Positions 5,866 through 7,211 of a stretch of DNA of 7,211 bases are shown piece by piece. The stretch spans positions 1-7,211 of the forward strand of contig WFMX01000002.1 in assembly GCA_015488875.1 (NCBI GenBank), written 5' to 3'. The position numbers were made by a program, and so were the translations under genes. Below the pieces are notes generated by a model, which ran no database searches, was not told the origin of the DNA, and saw only the letters and a program-made list of their open reading frames with translations. Position 1 is the first letter of the stretch, and each line of letters opens with the position of its first letter. This DNA comes from Campylobacterota bacterium. Lineage in GTDB: Bacteria > Campylobacterota > Campylobacteria > Campylobacterales > Sulfurovaceae.

Positions 5866-6654
5866 TCAATCAAACCAAGAGGCTTTTTTCCTCTCCTCTT
5901 TTGCCATATTCCAATAGTGTGGATTTGTCTTGAGCCAATGCTCCACTGTGTATTCCAAATCCGACCAATTTTTGGCTATATTGTTGTACATCCATACGAA
6001 GTCAGCAGGGTCAGTAGCAAACAGCTCTTCAAATGTCAAGTTTTTATTTTTGTACTTGCCAAAAGTGATCCTCTCTAGTAGTATGGGGGTTTGCGTCAAC
6101 TCTACCAATTTATCTACATCACCATCTACTTTCTCCAATAGATGATCAAACAGTAGATAGTGCCATACGACATCACTCAAAGCATCATGTGCCTTTATCT
6201 CGCCTATGCCTAGAGATTTTGCCATCTCATCTTCTACTTTATAGAGACCATACTGATATCTAAGTGTCTGAAGCTTATAATCTTCGGCATCTTTGAGTAA
6301 ATGTCTTGAACATTTATCAGTATCTATCCTCTTCATTTTGAGTTCCATACCCTCATTTTCTAGCATTGCTATATCTAGCTCATTGCCATGTGATATGAAA
6401 TAATTCTCTTCAGAGTTGCCTTTCTCTAGTGCTATATAGCTATCCGCCTCATATGGCCAATACTTATCCTTTATCATCTCAGGGGTTATGTTGTGTACAC
6501 CCATGGCAGAGTAGCTCATCTTGAGATCTGTATAGCATAGATCACTATAGCTCTCTATGATATCACCATCCTTTTTTATAAAAGCCAGCTGTATAATGCG
6601 ATCATTCTCCAAGTCAAGACCTGTAGCCTCGACATCTACAAAAAATAGTGCCAT
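5866..6654 (-). CDS. DnaQ-like 3'-5' exonuclease with ExoX-type C-terminal segment
   Basis: The 262-residue protein has a DEDDh exonuclease domain over about residues 1-172. Motif I is D7-V-E9-A-T-G, HNITPEMI (54-61) follows, motif II is D94 in NELDIAMLE, and motif III is H156-x4-D161 (HDALSDV). These residues bind the two catalytic metal ions, so the enzyme should be active on single-stranded DNA or RNA ends. Residues about 194-226 (RITFGKYKNKNLTFEELF, then ADFVWMYNNI) resemble the short C-terminal domain found in exonuclease X-like proteins. The tail from 227 is Trp/Lys-rich. It is not fused to a polymerase and is shorter than DNA polymerase III alpha, so a repair or RNA-processing role is likelier than proofreading. 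AAAGGA lies seven bases before the ATG. The gene heads the operon that continues with purU. Confidence 0.92.
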   Translation of the reverse strand: MALFFVDVEATGLDLENDRIIQLAFIKKDGDIIESYSDLCYTDLKMSYSAMGVHNITPEMIKDKYWPYEADSYIALEKGNSEENYFISHGNELDIAMLENEGMELKMKRIDTDKCSRHLLKDAEDYKLQTLRYQYGLYKVEDEMAKSLGIGEIKAHDALSDVVWHYLLFDHLLEKVDGDVDKLVELTQTPILLERITFGKYKNKNLTFEELFATDPADFVWMYNNIAKNWSDLEYTVEHWLKTNPHYWNMAKEERKKASWFD

Positions 6655-6754
6655 TTGATCATCCTTTATTCTCTAAAACTCATAATTGATAGAGCCACTT
6701 GTAGATCCCAAAAAATAACACTATCAGGACAAACAAAGGCTTTTTATAGAAACT

Positions 6755-6763
6755 ATTATACCA
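6755..6763 (-). promoter_or_regulatory. Extended -10 promoter of the exonuclease-purU-trmL operon
   Basis: On the minus strand the sequence is TGGTATAAT: a perfect TATAAT with a TGn extension, preceded by a T-run (ATATTTTTGG) as is usual for Campylobacterota sigma-70 promoters. No standard -35 box is evident. The start would be near 6748, giving a leader of roughly 94 bases before the exonuclease ATG. It is the only good promoter I see for the five downstream genes, although the 44-bp gap before purU could hold another. Confidence 0.65.
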
Positions 6764-6781
6764 AAAATATCTTCAAGCCTG

Positions 6782-7069
6782 TCATTGATGTGGCTTGACC
6801 AAAAACTCCGATTTCTCACCACAAGAGGTAATAAGTAAAGTTTTTTTGGCTCTAGTCGCAGAGACGAAAACCAAAGCTTTCTCTTTTTTGATGCGTTCAG
6901 CTTCGATCTGTGGTTCATCAGATATAGTATTTATCGTTAAAGGAATCTCGCCTTTGTTCATACTAGCGATAATGACATGATCAAAGTCCAATCCTTTGAC
7001 ACGATGCATGGTAGCTACTCGGACACCTGTATTGGTCAAATCATCTCTACTATCTCTTGAGATTTTCAA
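6782..7069 (-). pseudogene. C-terminal remnant of a UvrD/Rep-type DNA helicase
   Basis: The open stretch encodes about 95 residues carrying only the last two superfamily-1 helicase motifs. These are motif V as VRVATMHRVKGLDFDHVIIA (about 16-35) and motif VI around ALVFVSATRAK (65-75), including the arginine (R73) that contacts ATP. The C-terminus looks natural (GEKSEFLVKPHQ then stop). Walker A, Walker B and motifs Ia-IV, which need several hundred residues upstream, are absent. The frame begins at a TTG at 7069-7067 with no convincing ribosome-binding site. Reading upstream in frame gives 22 unconvincing codons and then a TGA near 7137. Helicase-like sequence starts at about KISRDSRDD, so the break lies close to 7066-7070. 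The gene is not functional as it stands. Confidence 0.75.
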
Positions 7070-7109
7070 TGCCCCACAATATCTATAATGTCCCCCTTTG
7101 TCACAACCG

Positions 7110-7211
7110 TCAATTTTTGTTCTGTAAAAGTATCATATTTTTACTATTGTGTGATATAGACTTCAAAGAGTAGGCACTACAGAGCGTCTCTAGTGTCTTT
7201 GGCGAGAAAAA
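7110..7211 (-). other. Open reading stretch cut by the window edge, possible gene end
   Basis: Reading inward from base 7211 on the minus strand gives 33 open codons starting FFSPKTLETLCSAYSLKS and ending at a TGA (7112-7110). A second short frame overlaps it from about 7140, with residues YDTFTEQKLTVVTKGDIIDI and then VGH-stop near 7069. The two would join if the A-run in AGTAAAAATATG (minus strand, about 7137-7145) had six rather than five A residues. I do not recognise either piece. This may be the end of a separate gene, a frameshifted gene, or part of whatever interrupted the helicase. Confidence 0.3.

Noticed and set aside
6737..6780. AGGCTT/AAGCCT inverted pair as a terminator after the helicase remnant
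   Set aside because: Only six pairs with a loop of over 30 bases, and it contains the predicted -10 box of the next operon.

Overview
The window most likely comes from a mesophilic Campylobacterota (Epsilonproteobacteria) chromosome of the Sulfurimonas/Sulfurovum type. I judge this from AT-rich codon use, very tight gene packing, extended -10 promoters, and the character of Tgt, the TolC-like protein and PurU. The assignment is by recognition only, not by a search.

Left part (1-3240): a partial repeat copy (1-95) is followed by tgt (queuosine tRNA modification, + strand). Convergent to it is a two-gene minus-strand operon, a TetR-family repressor overlapping a TolC-like outer-membrane efflux protein by 4 bp. 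A near-perfect 19-bp palindrome (3222-3240) lies on the predicted start point of this operon and is the likely auto-repression operator. The membrane-fusion and inner-membrane pump genes that usually accompany such a pair are not next to it.

Middle part (3241-3685): about 440 bp without a credible gene, filled with inverted repeats. There are three hairpins with different stems but related loops (core CGWAG, flanked by GAG/GAA-type bases), an 18-19 bp perfect terminal inverted pair enclosing about 160 bp, and a competing long stem. The last 95 bp match window bases 1-95 at 93 of 95 positions, in the same orientation. A 3.5-kb segment with tgt, tolC and tetR therefore lies between direct repeats. 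This is the most unusual structure in the window.

Right part (3686-6781): a minus-strand operon read from an extended -10 promoter (6755-6763). In transcription order it holds a DnaQ-type exonuclease with an ExoX-like C-terminal segment, purU (formyl-THF deformylase), trmL (tRNA wobble 2'-O-methyltransferase), a one-pass membrane microprotein and a lipoprotein. The last four are separated by 1 bp or overlap. The products are diverse: nucleic-acid processing, one-carbon metabolism, tRNA modification and envelope.

Right edge (6782-7211): the C-terminal end of a UvrD/Rep-type helicase (motifs V and VI only), broken at its 5' side, preceded by short open stretches in shifted frames. This looks like a decaying or rearranged locus. 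The rest of the window looks like ordinary core genome. I see no CRISPR array, tRNA, rRNA, intact transposase or recognisable defence system.
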